DNA from: CAWJJM01 sp963843275 | Lineage (GTDB): Bacteria > Acidobacteriota > Thermoanaerobaculia > Multivoradales > JBCCEF01 | NCBI GenBank assembly: GCA_963843275.1 | Contig: CAWJJM010000012.1 | Location: 682,001 to 746,000, forward strand | Direction: 5' to 3' | DNA: 64,000 bases | Shown: positions 26,894 to 35,527 of the stretch, piece after piece | Layout of the letters: each line of letters starts with the position of its first letter | Position numbering within the stretch: the first letter of the stretch is position 1 | The notes under the pieces: generated by a model | Told to the model about the DNA's origin: nothing | What the model saw: the letters and a program-made list of their open reading frames with translations, nothing else | Databases searched by the model: none | Program-made: the position numbers and the translations under genes

Positions 26894-28702
26894 ATGCGTC
26901 GCACCGTCCGTCCGCCGTCCCCCCGCGACCTCCGCGCCGCCCTCGTTCCGGCAGTGCTCTGCCTGTCGCTCGGCGCCTGCGGCGGCCCGGAGGCGGCGCG
27001 ACCCGAGGCCTCCTCCGACGCGGCGACGGCACGCCCCGGCGAGATCTTCACCGACGTCGCCGCGGCGAGCGGCCTCGACTTCGTCCACTTCAACGGCATG
27101 TCGGGCGGCTACTACACGGCGGAGGTCACCAACGCCGGCTGCGGGGTGATCGACTACGACGGCGACGGCGACTACGACCTCTACCTGCCGCAGGGGCGGA
27201 TGCTGCCGGCGGACCTGCCGTTGTCGCGGGCGGAGTTCCCGCCGCCCGAGCGCATGGTGCCGCTGGTCGACCGGCTGTACCGCAACGACCTCGCGCCCGG
27301 CGCCGACGGGGAGCCGCGCCTCCACTTCACCGACGTCACCGCGGCGGCGGGGCTGCACCTCGACGGGTACGGGATGGGGGTGGCCAGCGGCGACTACGAC
27401 GACGACGGCCGGCCCGACCTCTACGTCACCAACCTCGAGCACAACGTCCTGCTCCACAACCAGGGCGACGGGACGTTCCGCGACGTCACCGCGGCGTCGG
27501 GCACCGACGACGACCGCTGGAGCGTGCCGGCGGTGTTCTTCGACTACGACGGCGACGGCTGGCTGGATCTGTTCGTGGGCAACTACGTCGACTTCCGGTT
27601 CTCCGACGACAAGACCTGCTTCCGGGTCACCGGGGCGCGGGACTACTGCGGTCCGCTGGCCTACCGCGAGGTGGCCGACCGGCTGTTCCACAACCGCGGC
27701 GACGGCACCTTCGCCACCGTCACCCGGGAGGCCGGCCTCACCGCCGCCTTCGGCTCCGCCCTGGGGGCGGTGTCGGCGGACTTCGACGGCGACGGCCGCC
27801 CCGACCTCTACGTGGCCAACGACGGCCGCCCCAACCAGCTGTGGATCAACCAGGGCGACGGCACCTTCGTCGACCAGGGGCTGCTCAGCGGCGCGGCGGT
27901 CAACGCCGAGGGGTTCGCCGAGGCGAGCATGGGGGTGGAGGCGGACGACCTCGACGACGACGGCGACCAGGATCTGTTCATGGCCCACCTGCTGGGGGAG
28001 ACCAACACCACCTACCTCAACGAGGGCGACGCCATGTTCGGCGACCGTTCGGTGGCGACCGGCCTGGGACCGGCCAGCAAGTGGGCCACCGCCTTCGGCG
28101 CCGTGTCGATCGACTACGACAACGACGGCCTGCTCGACCTGGCGACCTTCAACGGCGAGGTCCGCATCATCGAGGAGCAGGCGCGCAAGAAGGTCCCCTT
28201 TCCGCTACGCATGCCGAACCAGCTCTTCCACAACCTCGGCGGCGGCCGGTTCGAGGAGGTCTCGAAGCAGGCCGGGGCGAGCTTCCAGGAGCTCGAGGTG
28301 AGCCGGGGAGCCGCCGCCGTCGACGTCGACAACGACGGCGACCTCGACATCCTGCTGCTCAACAACAACGGCCCGGCCCGGCTGCTGCGCAACAACGTGG
28401 GCCAGCGGCACCACTGGCTGGGGCTGCGCATGGTGGGAGGCGCCGGACCGCGCGACATGCTGGGCACCGTGGTGACGCTCGAGCGCCCCGGCGCGCCGTC
28501 GTTGGTGCGGCGCGCCCACACCGACGGCAGCTTCGCCTCGTCCCGCGATCCCCGGGTGCTGTTCGGCCTCGGCGCCGCGACGGCGGTGGGGCGGGTGCTG
28601 GCGCGCTGGCCCGACGGTCGGGTGGAGGCGTGGACCGGCCTGCCCGTCGACCGCTACACCACGCTGCGCGAGGGCAGCGGCACCGCGGTGACTGCGCCGT
28701 GA
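26894..28702 (+). CDS. FG-GAP/VCBS repeat lipoprotein with ASPIC/UnbV domain (CRTAC1-like)
   Basis: 602-residue surface lipoprotein, with a lipobox in CLSLGACGG. Seven calcium-loop blades of the form D-x-D-x-D-G-x-x-D-L are visible: DYDGDGDYDLYL, DYDDDGRPDLYV, DYDGDGWLDLFV, DFDGDGRPDLYV, DLDDDGDQDLFM, DYDNDGLLDLAT and DVDNDGDLDILL. They make a seven-bladed integrin-like propeller. The end carries the ASPIC/UnbV module (HHWLGLRMVGG; VLARWPDGRVEAWTGL). A TAAGAT hexamer 16 bases before the ATG may be its promoter. The stop overlaps the right TPR gene (GTGA), so the two products are made together. Family members often accompany TonB receptors, but no biochemical role is established. Confidence 0.9.
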   Translation: MRRTVRPPSPRDLRAALVPAVLCLSLGACGGPEAARPEASSDAATARPGEIFTDVAAASGLDFVHFNGMSGGYYTAEVTNAGCGVIDYDGDGDYDLYLPQGRMLPADLPLSRAEFPPPERMVPLVDRLYRNDLAPGADGEPRLHFTDVTAAAGLHLDGYGMGVASGDYDDDGRPDLYVTNLEHNVLLHNQGDGTFRDVTAASGTDDDRWSVPAVFFDYDGDGWLDLFVGNYVDFRFSDDKTCFRVTGARDYCGPLAYREVADRLFHNRGDGTFATVTREAGLTAAFGSALGAVSADFDGDGRPDLYVANDGRPNQLWINQGDGTFVDQGLLSGAAVNAEGFAEASMGVEADDLDDDGDQDLFMAHLLGETNTTYLNEGDAMFGDRSVATGLGPASKWATAFGAVSIDYDNDGLLDLATFNGEVRIIEEQARKKVPFPLRMPNQLFHNLGGGRFEEVSKQAGASFQELEVSRGAAAVDVDNDGDLDILLLNNNGPARLLRNNVGQRHHWLGLRMVGGAGPRDMLGTVVTLERPGAPSLVRRAHTDGSFASSRDPRVLFGLGAATAVGRVLARWPDGRVEAWTGLPVDRYTTLREGSGTAVTAP

Positions 28703-30708
28703 GGCGCGGAGCGGCCGCCGGCCTCCTCCTCCTGCTCGCCGCCGTCGGCTGCGGCCGGCGGACGGCCGAGCTCCCCGACCCGGCCAGCCTGCCGCAGCCG
28801 GAGCCCGATCTCACCCAGCTCGAGCCCACCCTGCGGGCCGCCGTGCAGGAGTCGCGGCGCCAGGTCGAGGCGCTCGCGGCGCGCCCCGACGCCGATCCCG
28901 CCGAGGTGGGGGAGGCGTTCGGCGCGCTGGGCCAGCTCTACCACGCCTACGAGCTGCGGGCGGCGGCGCGGGTGGCCTACCGGAACGCGGCGCTGCTGCG
29001 GCCGGACGACTTCCGCTGGCCGTACCTCGAGGGGCTGGCGGCCTTCTTCAGCGGCGACTTCGACGTCGCCGAGGCCCGCCTGCGGCGCGCCCTCGAGCTC
29101 GATCCCGACTCGCTGCCCGCCCGTCTCCGCCTCGCCGAGGTCGAGCGACAGCAGAACCGGCAGGAGGAGGCGGCGGCCGACTTCCGCCGCGCCCTCGAGC
29201 TCGCCCCGGACTCCGCGCCGGCCCTGTTCGGGCTCGGGCAGACGGAGGCGGCCAGCGGCGACCTGGCGGCCGCGGCGACGCACTTCGAGCGCGCCCTGGC
29301 GCTGGCTCCGGAGGCCTCCAGCATCCACTACCCGTTGGCCCAGGTCTACCGCCGCCTGGGCCGCGCCGACGACGCGGCCGCCCAGCTCGCGCTGCGCGGC
29401 CGCGAGCCCGTCCGCGTTCCCGACCCGCTGGCCCGCCAGCTCGACGACCTGCGCACCCTGACCGCCTTCCGGGTGGTGCGGACCCTGGCGGCGGACCCGG
29501 GCGACATCCGCCCCGAGGAGCTCATGGGCCTGACCCTCACCCAGCTCGGCAACACCGAGGGGGTGCTGCCGCCCTTCGAGAAGGCCCTCGCCGCGCGCGA
29601 GGCGCCCGGCAGCGGCGCGGCGCCCGCGGAGGTGGCGCGCCTGCACTACCTGCTGGGCGGCGTCCTCGTCTTCCGGGGCCGCGACGCCGAGGCGATCCCG
29701 CACTTCGTCCGGGCGCTCGAGCTGAGCCCCGGGCTCGACGACGCCGCCCTGAAGCTGGGCAACGCCCTGGCGCGCGGCGGGCGGCTGGAGGAGGCGGTCG
29801 GCGTCTACTCGCGGCTGCTGGCGCGCGCGCCGGACCACACCGGGGCGCGGCTCAAGCGGGCGACGGCGCTGCTCAACCTGCGGCGCATCGACGCCGCCCG
29901 CCGCGACCTCGACGCCCTGGTGGCGGCGCGCCCCGACGATCCGGTGGTGCGCACGCGGATCGCCGAGGCGTACGAGATGGAGGGGCGCCTGGCGCAGGCC
30001 GAAGCGAGCTTCCGCCGCGCGCTGGACCTGGAGATGAGCGACGCCGACCGGGCGGCGCTACGGCGCGGCTTCGGGGACTACCTCGGCCGCCACGGCGACG
30101 TGGCGGGGGCCGTCGAGCAGTACCGGCAGGCGCTCGACCTCGATCCCGGCCGGACCGCCACCCGGCTCGACCTCGCCGACGCCCTGGGACGCCTGGGGCG
30201 CTACGGCGAGGCGGCGACGGCGTACCGGCAGGCCATCGCGCAGCGCCCGCAGGAGGAGGGGGCGCGCCTCGGCGAGGCCGCCGCCCTGATCCTCGACGAC
30301 CGGTTGCCGGAGGCGCGGCAGCGCCTGGAGGAGGGGGTGGCGGTGCTGCCGGCGAGCTCGAACCTCGCCCACCTGCTGGCCCGCGTGCTGGCCGCCGCCC
30401 CGACGGCGGAGGTCCGCGACGGGGAGCGCGCGCTCGAGCTGTCGCGGAAGGTCTTCGCCAGCGTGCCCGCCGGCGACGTGGCGGAGACCGTGGCGATGGC
30501 CTACGCCGCCACCGGCCGCTACGCCGAGGCGGTGCGTTGGGAGGACCGCGCCCTGGGGAGCCTCGACGGGGAGGCGGCGCGGCAGGGCGAGCGGCGCCGG
30601 CGGCTCTACGCGGCCGGCCGGCCGTGGCGGGCGGCGGCCCCGGAGGCGCTGCTGGTGGAGCGCACCACGGCCGCGCTCAACCCGCCCCCGCCGAGATCCG
30701 CAGGTTGA
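28699..30708 (+). CDS. TPR-repeat lipoprotein, right copy
   Basis: 669-residue TPR protein starting at GTG 28699 inside the previous stop. The leader ends in LLLLAAVGCG, a good lipobox. About eleven TPR units follow, for example AEARLRRALELDPDSLPARL and ATHFERALALAPEASSIHY. The non-TPR stretch near residues 245-300 (DPLARQLDDLRTLTAFRVVR) matches the equivalent stretch of the left copy, as does the terminal AETVAMAYAATGRYAEAVRW. The two genes are therefore paralogues in opposite orientation. Its 3' end overlaps the convergent right VWA gene by 32 bases. It probably scaffolds the receptor/lipoprotein assembly. Confidence 0.87.
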   Translation: MRRGAAAGLLLLLAAVGCGRRTAELPDPASLPQPEPDLTQLEPTLRAAVQESRRQVEALAARPDADPAEVGEAFGALGQLYHAYELRAAARVAYRNAALLRPDDFRWPYLEGLAAFFSGDFDVAEARLRRALELDPDSLPARLRLAEVERQQNRQEEAAADFRRALELAPDSAPALFGLGQTEAASGDLAAAATHFERALALAPEASSIHYPLAQVYRRLGRADDAAAQLALRGREPVRVPDPLARQLDDLRTLTAFRVVRTLAADPGDIRPEELMGLTLTQLGNTEGVLPPFEKALAAREAPGSGAAPAEVARLHYLLGGVLVFRGRDAEAIPHFVRALELSPGLDDAALKLGNALARGGRLEEAVGVYSRLLARAPDHTGARLKRATALLNLRRIDAARRDLDALVAARPDDPVVRTRIAEAYEMEGRLAQAEASFRRALDLEMSDADRAALRRGFGDYLGRHGDVAGAVEQYRQALDLDPGRTATRLDLADALGRLGRYGEAATAYRQAIAQRPQEEGARLGEAAALILDDRLPEARQRLEEGVAVLPASSNLAHLLARVLAAAPTAEVRDGERALELSRKVFASVPAGDVAETVAMAYAATGRYAEAVRWEDRALGSLDGEAARQGERRRRLYAAGRPWRAAAPEALLVERTTAALNPPPPRSAG

Positions 30709-32470
30709 CCGTCGACGACACCGCGGCGACGTCGTCGCGGACGCCGACGGCGATCGTCCCCTGGCCGCGCCGCACCCGCAGGTTCACCCCGTAACCGAAG
30801 AACTTCCCCTTGGCCTCCTCGAGGCGGGCGGTGGGCACCTTCACCGGGAACTCCACCCGCTGCGGCTCCGACACCCGGCCCTGGTCGTCCTGGACCGCCA
30901 GGTAGATCGACAGCTTGCCGTCCCAGGAGTGCTGCTGCGGCACCAGCAGCAGCTTGCCGATCGGCACCTTCACCAGCACCGGCAGCACCCAGCCCTTGCC
31001 CTTGTCCTTCTCCTGGCGGCCCAGCTTGACGCTGACGCCGAGCGGGTTGTCGGTGGCGTCGAGCAGCAGCGCCGACATCGTTCGCTCGGCCATCCGCTGC
31101 TCGGTCGACTTGCCCTCGTAGACCTTGGGATAGCGCAGTCGGAACTCGTGGCCCGGCAGGCGGACCTCGATCCGGTGCTCGGCGCCGTCGCGGCTCTTCG
31201 GGCTGACGTAGCCCAGCGAGTAGTAGTCGTTGTAGTCGTCCTCCAGGCGCGCCAGCAGGGCCCCGGGATCGCTCGAGCCGAGCGACGCCGCGCCCCCGGT
31301 CGCCTTCGCCATGAAGAGCAGCGGGTCCTGGTCGGAGGAGTCGCGCACCAGGTCCGCGTCGATCACCCCCGACCCCAGCTCCGCCGAGGCGACGGCCGAG
31401 AAGCTCCCGGCCGCGTTGAAGCCGTAGAAGGTGACCCGGTTGGCCGAGGCGCCCGCCACCATCCGCGACAGCTCGCCTTCGAGGTCCCAGCGGTTGGCCT
31501 CGAACTCGGGCGTGGTGAAGCCGACCTCCGGCACGTTGGCGACGTCCTGGAAGAGCTGGTACCAGTAGGCGTACAGCGACTCCGCGGGTCGGGTGTTGAA
31601 GCCGCCCGTGACGTAGAGGACGGCGGTGCGGCCGGTCAGGCCGGAGACGCTCGCGACCAGCTTCTCGACGGCTTGCAGGGTGCGCCGGTTCTGGCTGTCC
31701 ACCTGCGCCGCGTAGCTGTGGATCTGCTGCAGGATGCCGGCGGCGAGCTCGGCCCGGGTGATCTGGGTCGTGGCGCTGTTCTCCTGGGTCGGGGCCGAGC
31801 TCTCGCGGCCGATCTGGGACAGCACCCGCTGCCGCTGTACCTCGAGCGCGACGCTGCTCGGCGCCCCCTTGCCGAGCTTCCCCAGGCCCTCGACGATGGG
31901 CCCGAGCTCGTGCCCCAGCGGGCGGACGATCGCGAGCTCCGGCTCGAGGGCCGCCAGCATCACCCGGTCGCCGGGTCGCAGCATGTCGCCGACCTGGTCG
32001 GTGAGGTCCTCCAGCGTCCGCCGCCGGTCTCCCGGCGCCAGGTGGGCGCTGTCGATCAACACCACCAGGTTGAGGCGCTGGTCGCGCGGCGCCATCATGA
32101 AGCCGGGGGCCTCGCCGCGCAGCGGCAGGGTCCCCGTCTCCTCGCCCTCGGGGACCCGCACTCCCGCCGACACGGCGTAGAAGTTGGTGAGGTCGACCGG
32201 CTTGCCGTCCTCGAGGACCTGGAAGTCGTCCTTGGTCAGTCCGAGGATGGGGCGGCCCTGCTTGTCGGTGACGATCACCTCGACGTCGACCACGTCGACG
32301 TCGACCACGTCGACGAACTCGCCGCCGGCGGTGGCCGCCGCCGCATCGGGCGGGGCGTCGCCGGGGGCCTGGGCCGGCGCCGGCGGCGCGGCGAGCAGGG
32401 CGGCGAGGAGCCCGGCGAGGAGGAGCGCGGGCAGCAGGCGACGGGAAGGGGAGGGCAGGGAGGATCGCAT
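30677..32470 (-). CDS. VWFA-related domain protein, right copy
   Basis: 597-residue secreted paralogue of the protein at 19851-21611. A signal peptide ends near PAPAQA. Then come the same blocks: VDVDVVDVEVIVTDKQGRP, KDDFQVLEDGKPVDLTNFYAV and LNLVVLIDSAHLAPGDRR. In the last, the metal-site pattern is again D-x-x-x-L-x-P instead of DxSxS. GRTAVLYVTGGF marks a core strand, and the C-terminal beta domain shares VKVPIGKLLLVPQ with IPIARLTLVPQ of the left copy. ATG 32470 follows GGAGAG by four bases. A GTGACA/TATACT promoter stands 43 bases upstream. It faces the right TPR gene tail to tail. Confidence 0.87.
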   Translation of the reverse strand: MRSSLPSPSRRLLPALLLAGLLAALLAAPPAPAQAPGDAPPDAAAATAGGEFVDVVDVDVVDVEVIVTDKQGRPILGLTKDDFQVLEDGKPVDLTNFYAVSAGVRVPEGEETGTLPLRGEAPGFMMAPRDQRLNLVVLIDSAHLAPGDRRRTLEDLTDQVGDMLRPGDRVMLAALEPELAIVRPLGHELGPIVEGLGKLGKGAPSSVALEVQRQRVLSQIGRESSAPTQENSATTQITRAELAAGILQQIHSYAAQVDSQNRRTLQAVEKLVASVSGLTGRTAVLYVTGGFNTRPAESLYAYWYQLFQDVANVPEVGFTTPEFEANRWDLEGELSRMVAGASANRVTFYGFNAAGSFSAVASAELGSGVIDADLVRDSSDQDPLLFMAKATGGAASLGSSDPGALLARLEDDYNDYYSLGYVSPKSRDGAEHRIEVRLPGHEFRLRYPKVYEGKSTEQRMAERTMSALLLDATDNPLGVSVKLGRQEKDKGKGWVLPVLVKVPIGKLLLVPQQHSWDGKLSIYLAVQDDQGRVSEPQRVEFPVKVPTARLEEAKGKFFGYGVNLRVRRGQGTIAVGVRDDVAAVSSTVNLRISAGAG

Positions 32471-32513
32471 CGTTCTCTCCGGGGGCCACTGAAAGATGTA
32501 GGAGTGACCCGCC

Positions 32514-32543
32514 AGTATACCCACCCCGGGGGGTCGGTGTCAC
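32514..32543 (-). promoter_or_regulatory. Sigma-70-like promoter of the right VWA gene
   Basis: Reading leftward, GTGACA (32538-32543), an 18-base spacer and TATACT (32514-32519) are followed by a leader of about 35 bases with GGAGAG before ATG 32470. It is the best formed of the four TATACT elements in the window. Confidence 0.6.
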
Positions 32544-32568
32544 GGCGGGTGCGCCGCCGCGGGGGCCG

Positions 32569-34332
32569 TCAGGCGTCGCCGGGCGGGCCGGCCAGCCGCT
32601 CGATGCGGGAGCGCAGGTCGGCCAGGCCGCCGCCCAGCCGGGCGAGCGCGTCGCGGTGCTCGGTGAGCCGCTCGCGCTCCGCCCGCACGAAGCGGGTGTA
32701 GGGCGCGATGGCCGCTTCGAGGCGGGCGATCGAGCGCTCGACCTCCTCGTCGAAGTGGCCGCTCAGCGAGGTCATCAGGTCGTGCCGCATGGCGGTGATC
32801 TTGTCGTGCAGCTCGGCCTTGGCGCGACGGCGGCGGGCGGGGATGATGGCGAAGCCGAGGACGACCAGGGTGGTGGCGGCGAGGATGCCGGTGACGTCGG
32901 CCGCCGTGGAGGTGGCGATCGCCACGATGGTGGCGCCGAGGCCGACCGCTCCCACCTCGAGCACGGCGGCGCTGGCCACGGTGGTCTGCACCGACTCCGC
33001 GAGCCGCGTCGCCTCGCGCTCGTGGTCGAAGCTCTCCACCGTCCGCCGCGCCACGCCGCCGACCCGGTCGAGCAGGCGGGAGCGGTCGTAGTCGAACGAG
33101 CCGCCGGCCTGCCCGACGATGCGGTCGGCGTACTCGTTCTTGCGCCGGCCGAGGTGCTCCATCACCGCCTGCCACTGGCGCAGCTCCGAGGCGACCAGCC
33201 AATCGATCAGCTCCTGGATCCGCCGCTCGATCTGCTGCGGCGCGTCGCCGAGCACCCGCCGCTCGTACTCGCTCTTGATGCGGGCGCGGTTGATCAGGTC
33301 GAAGACGCGGCCCAGCCGCAGCGTGTCGTCGAAGAACTCGAGGCCGCGGGTCTCGACCTCGGCGAGCACCTTCTCGACGTCGGCCAGCCGGTAGCGGAAC
33401 TCGCGCCCCAGGTCCTCCTTGTAGACGGCGAGCTGGCGCTCGATGTCGGCGATGGTGGCGAAGTCGTCCTTGAGCAGGCCGATCCGCCCCTCGGCCACCT
33501 CCAGGTAGCGGCCGGCGAGGTTCTCGCCCACCCCGAGCGGGTTGAGCAGCTTCAGGCGCACGCGCTCGGTGGCGTCCAGCGTGCGGACGATGTAGGCCTC
33601 GAGAGCGGGGAAGCGGCTGGCCTCGAGCAGGCGGCGGCGCTCCGCCTCGTCGGCCGTCGTCTTGGCGGCGCGCGCCTGCCGCGCCGACACCGGGAAGATG
33701 GCGGGGGTGAAGCCGAGCAGCGCGTGGGCGTTCTCGGAGATGAAGCTCTCGATGCGCTGGACGTCCTCGGCGCGCAGCACCGTGTCGATCTTGTTGAGGA
33801 CGAAGACCACCTTCTTGCCCCAGCCGCGGATCTCCCCGAGGAAGGCGCGCTCGCTCTCGGTGAACGGGCGGTCGGCCGAGGTGACGAACAGCACCATGTC
33901 GGCGTTGGGCACGAACTCGCGGGTGATCGCCTCGTGCTCGCGAAGCACCGCGTTGGTGCCCGGGGTGTCGACGATGTGGAGGTCGCGCAGCAGCTCGAGC
34001 GGCGCCGACACCACCTCGATGCCGCTGCGGCTCTCCCGCCGGTCGTCCTCGCCGTGCTGCAACAGGTGGATGCGGCGCGTGGTGGGGGTGACCCCCTCCT
34101 CGAGCACCTCGCGCCCCACCAGGGCGTTGATGAAGGCGCTCTTGCCGGCGTTGAACTCGCCGGCCACCACCAGCAGGAAGAGCTCGTCGAGGCGCTCGAC
34201 CGCGGAGGCGAGGGTGCGCTGGTCGTCGTCCGCGGCGTCGAAACCGGCCAGAGCGCGCGCCAGCTCGGCGAGCAGGCGCCGATCCTCGGCCAGCAGCTCC
34301 TCGTGCTCGCGGTGCAGGACGCGCTGGACCAT
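32569..34332 (-). CDS. Bacterial dynamin-like GTPase
   Basis: 587-residue large GTPase of the dynamin family, likely membrane-remodelling. The G1 loop is GEFNAGKSAFINAL (Gly58-Ser65 region). The G2 threonine lies in GVTPTTRRIH, G3 is HIVDTPGTN and G4 is VLNKID. A long helical stalk follows, with Arg/Glu/Leu-rich heptads. Near residues 455-500 there are two adjacent hydrophobic segments (ATIVAIATSTAADVTGIL; LVVLGFAII), as in BDLPs that insert a paddle in the membrane. A TATCTT hexamer ends 10 bases before the ATG with no Shine-Dalgarno, suggesting a short leader. It appears single rather than paired, unlike many bacterial dynamins. Confidence 0.88.
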   Translation of the reverse strand: MVQRVLHREHEELLAEDRRLLAELARALAGFDAADDDQRTLASAVERLDELFLLVVAGEFNAGKSAFINALVGREVLEEGVTPTTRRIHLLQHGEDDRRESRSGIEVVSAPLELLRDLHIVDTPGTNAVLREHEAITREFVPNADMVLFVTSADRPFTESERAFLGEIRGWGKKVVFVLNKIDTVLRAEDVQRIESFISENAHALLGFTPAIFPVSARQARAAKTTADEAERRRLLEASRFPALEAYIVRTLDATERVRLKLLNPLGVGENLAGRYLEVAEGRIGLLKDDFATIADIERQLAVYKEDLGREFRYRLADVEKVLAEVETRGLEFFDDTLRLGRVFDLINRARIKSEYERRVLGDAPQQIERRIQELIDWLVASELRQWQAVMEHLGRRKNEYADRIVGQAGGSFDYDRSRLLDRVGGVARRTVESFDHEREATRLAESVQTTVASAAVLEVGAVGLGATIVAIATSTAADVTGILAATTLVVLGFAIIPARRRRAKAELHDKITAMRHDLMTSLSGHFDEEVERSIARLEAAIAPYTRFVRAERERLTEHRDALARLGGGLADLRSRIERLAGPPGDA

Positions 34333-34451
34333 GGTCGGCTGGAAGATAGCACGCGCCCCCCGGGGCGGGATCGCCGCGGCGGCGGGCGCCTCTGGTATAA
34401 AACGGCGCCGCGCACCGCAGCGCCCGGACGATTCCGCCGAGGAGCCGACGC

Positions 34452-35399
34452 ATGCCCCGCACCCTCCCGACGATCGACCTCTCCGACCTTACCGGCGGCT
34501 CCCCGGCCGCCCGCGAGCGGGGGGTCCGCACCCTGGGGGAGGGCCTCCAGGAGTTCGGCTTCCTCGCCGTCGAGGGCCACCGCATCGACCCGGCGCTGAT
34601 CCGTGGCACCTACGACCTGTGGCGCCGCTTCTTCGCTCTCGACGAGGCGACCAAGCGGCGCTACGCCGGCGTCGAGGGGGGAGCCCGCGGCTTCACCGCC
34701 TTCGGCGTCGAGCACGCCAAGGGGCGCCGCGCCGGCGACCTCAAGGAGTTCTGGCACGTGGGGCAGGACGCGCCGCCGCCGGGTGCCGGTGCCGACCTCT
34801 ACCCGCCCAACGTCTGGCCGGCCGAGATCCCGGAGATCGAGGCGCCCACCCGCCGCCTCTACCGGGCCCTCGAACGGGTGGCGGAGTCGCTGCTGGTGGC
34901 GCTGGCCGAGCACTTCGACCTGCCGCCGGCGACCTTCGCGGGCATGATGGCGCACGGCCAGTCGATCCTGCGCATCCTCCACTACCCGCGGGTCGAGGGC
35001 GAGGTCGAGCCCGGCGCCGTGCGCGCCGCCGAGCACGAGGACATCAACCTGATCACCCTGCTCTGCGAGGCCACCGAGCCAGGGCTCGAGATCCTCACCC
35101 GCGACGGCGCGTGGCTGCCGGTGGTGGCGGCGCAGGGGCAGATCGTGGTCGACGCCGGCGACATGCTGTCGCGCTGCACCAACGAGGTGGTGCCGGCGAC
35201 CACCCACCGGGTGGTCAACCCCCCCGGCGCCGACCACCGCGACCGCTACTCGATGCCGTTCTTCGTCCACCCGACGCCCGACACCGACCTCACCGTGATC
35301 GACCGCTTCGTCACCGTCGACCGGCCGCCGCGGTTCCCCCCGATCACGGCCGGCGCCTTCCTCGATCAGCGGCTGCGGGAGATCGGCCTCAAGAAGTGA
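34452..35399 (+). CDS. Isopenicillin N synthase-like Fe(II)/2-oxoglutarate oxygenase
   Basis: 315-residue cytoplasmic oxygenase of the isopenicillin N synthase family. The N-terminal DIOX_N-like part (PTIDLSDLTGG; EGLQEFGFLAVEGH) precedes a jelly-roll with the iron ligands His195, Asp197 and His252. The Arg-x-Ser co-substrate motif is at 265-267 (DRYSMPFF). All catalytic residues are present. ATG 34452 has GAGGAG upstream, and a TATAAA hexamer at 34396-34401 may be its -10. The natural substrate is not evident; such orphan members are common and need not make antibiotics. No nonribosomal peptide genes are nearby. Confidence 0.87.
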   Translation: MPRTLPTIDLSDLTGGSPAARERGVRTLGEGLQEFGFLAVEGHRIDPALIRGTYDLWRRFFALDEATKRRYAGVEGGARGFTAFGVEHAKGRRAGDLKEFWHVGQDAPPPGAGADLYPPNVWPAEIPEIEAPTRRLYRALERVAESLLVALAEHFDLPPATFAGMMAHGQSILRILHYPRVEGEVEPGAVRAAEHEDINLITLLCEATEPGLEILTRDGAWLPVVAAQGQIVVDAGDMLSRCTNEVVPATTHRVVNPPGADHRDRYSMPFFVHPTPDTDLTVIDRFVTVDRPPRFPPITAGAFLDQRLREIGLKK

Positions 35400-35527
35400 A
35401 GATCGTTCCGGCCGGGCTGTAAGGTTTTCAATCCGGCTGGATCCCGGGCGGATGGCGCCGGCCGGCGATCGCCCGCCGCAGAGGCGTCTGCCGCCGCGGA
35501 ACACCGCTTGCAGGCCTACCGGCGGCG

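Noticed and set aside
23566..27988. Long open frame antisense to the TonB receptor, continuous with the left TPR gene
   Set aside because: It is the reverse complement of codon-biased DNA in a genome with few stops. Its translation is Val/Gly/Arg-rich without domains, while the receptor on the other strand is unmistakable.
35400..35527. tRNA-like TTTTCAATCC sequence before actA
   Set aside because: No acceptor stem or anticodon arm could be drawn around it.
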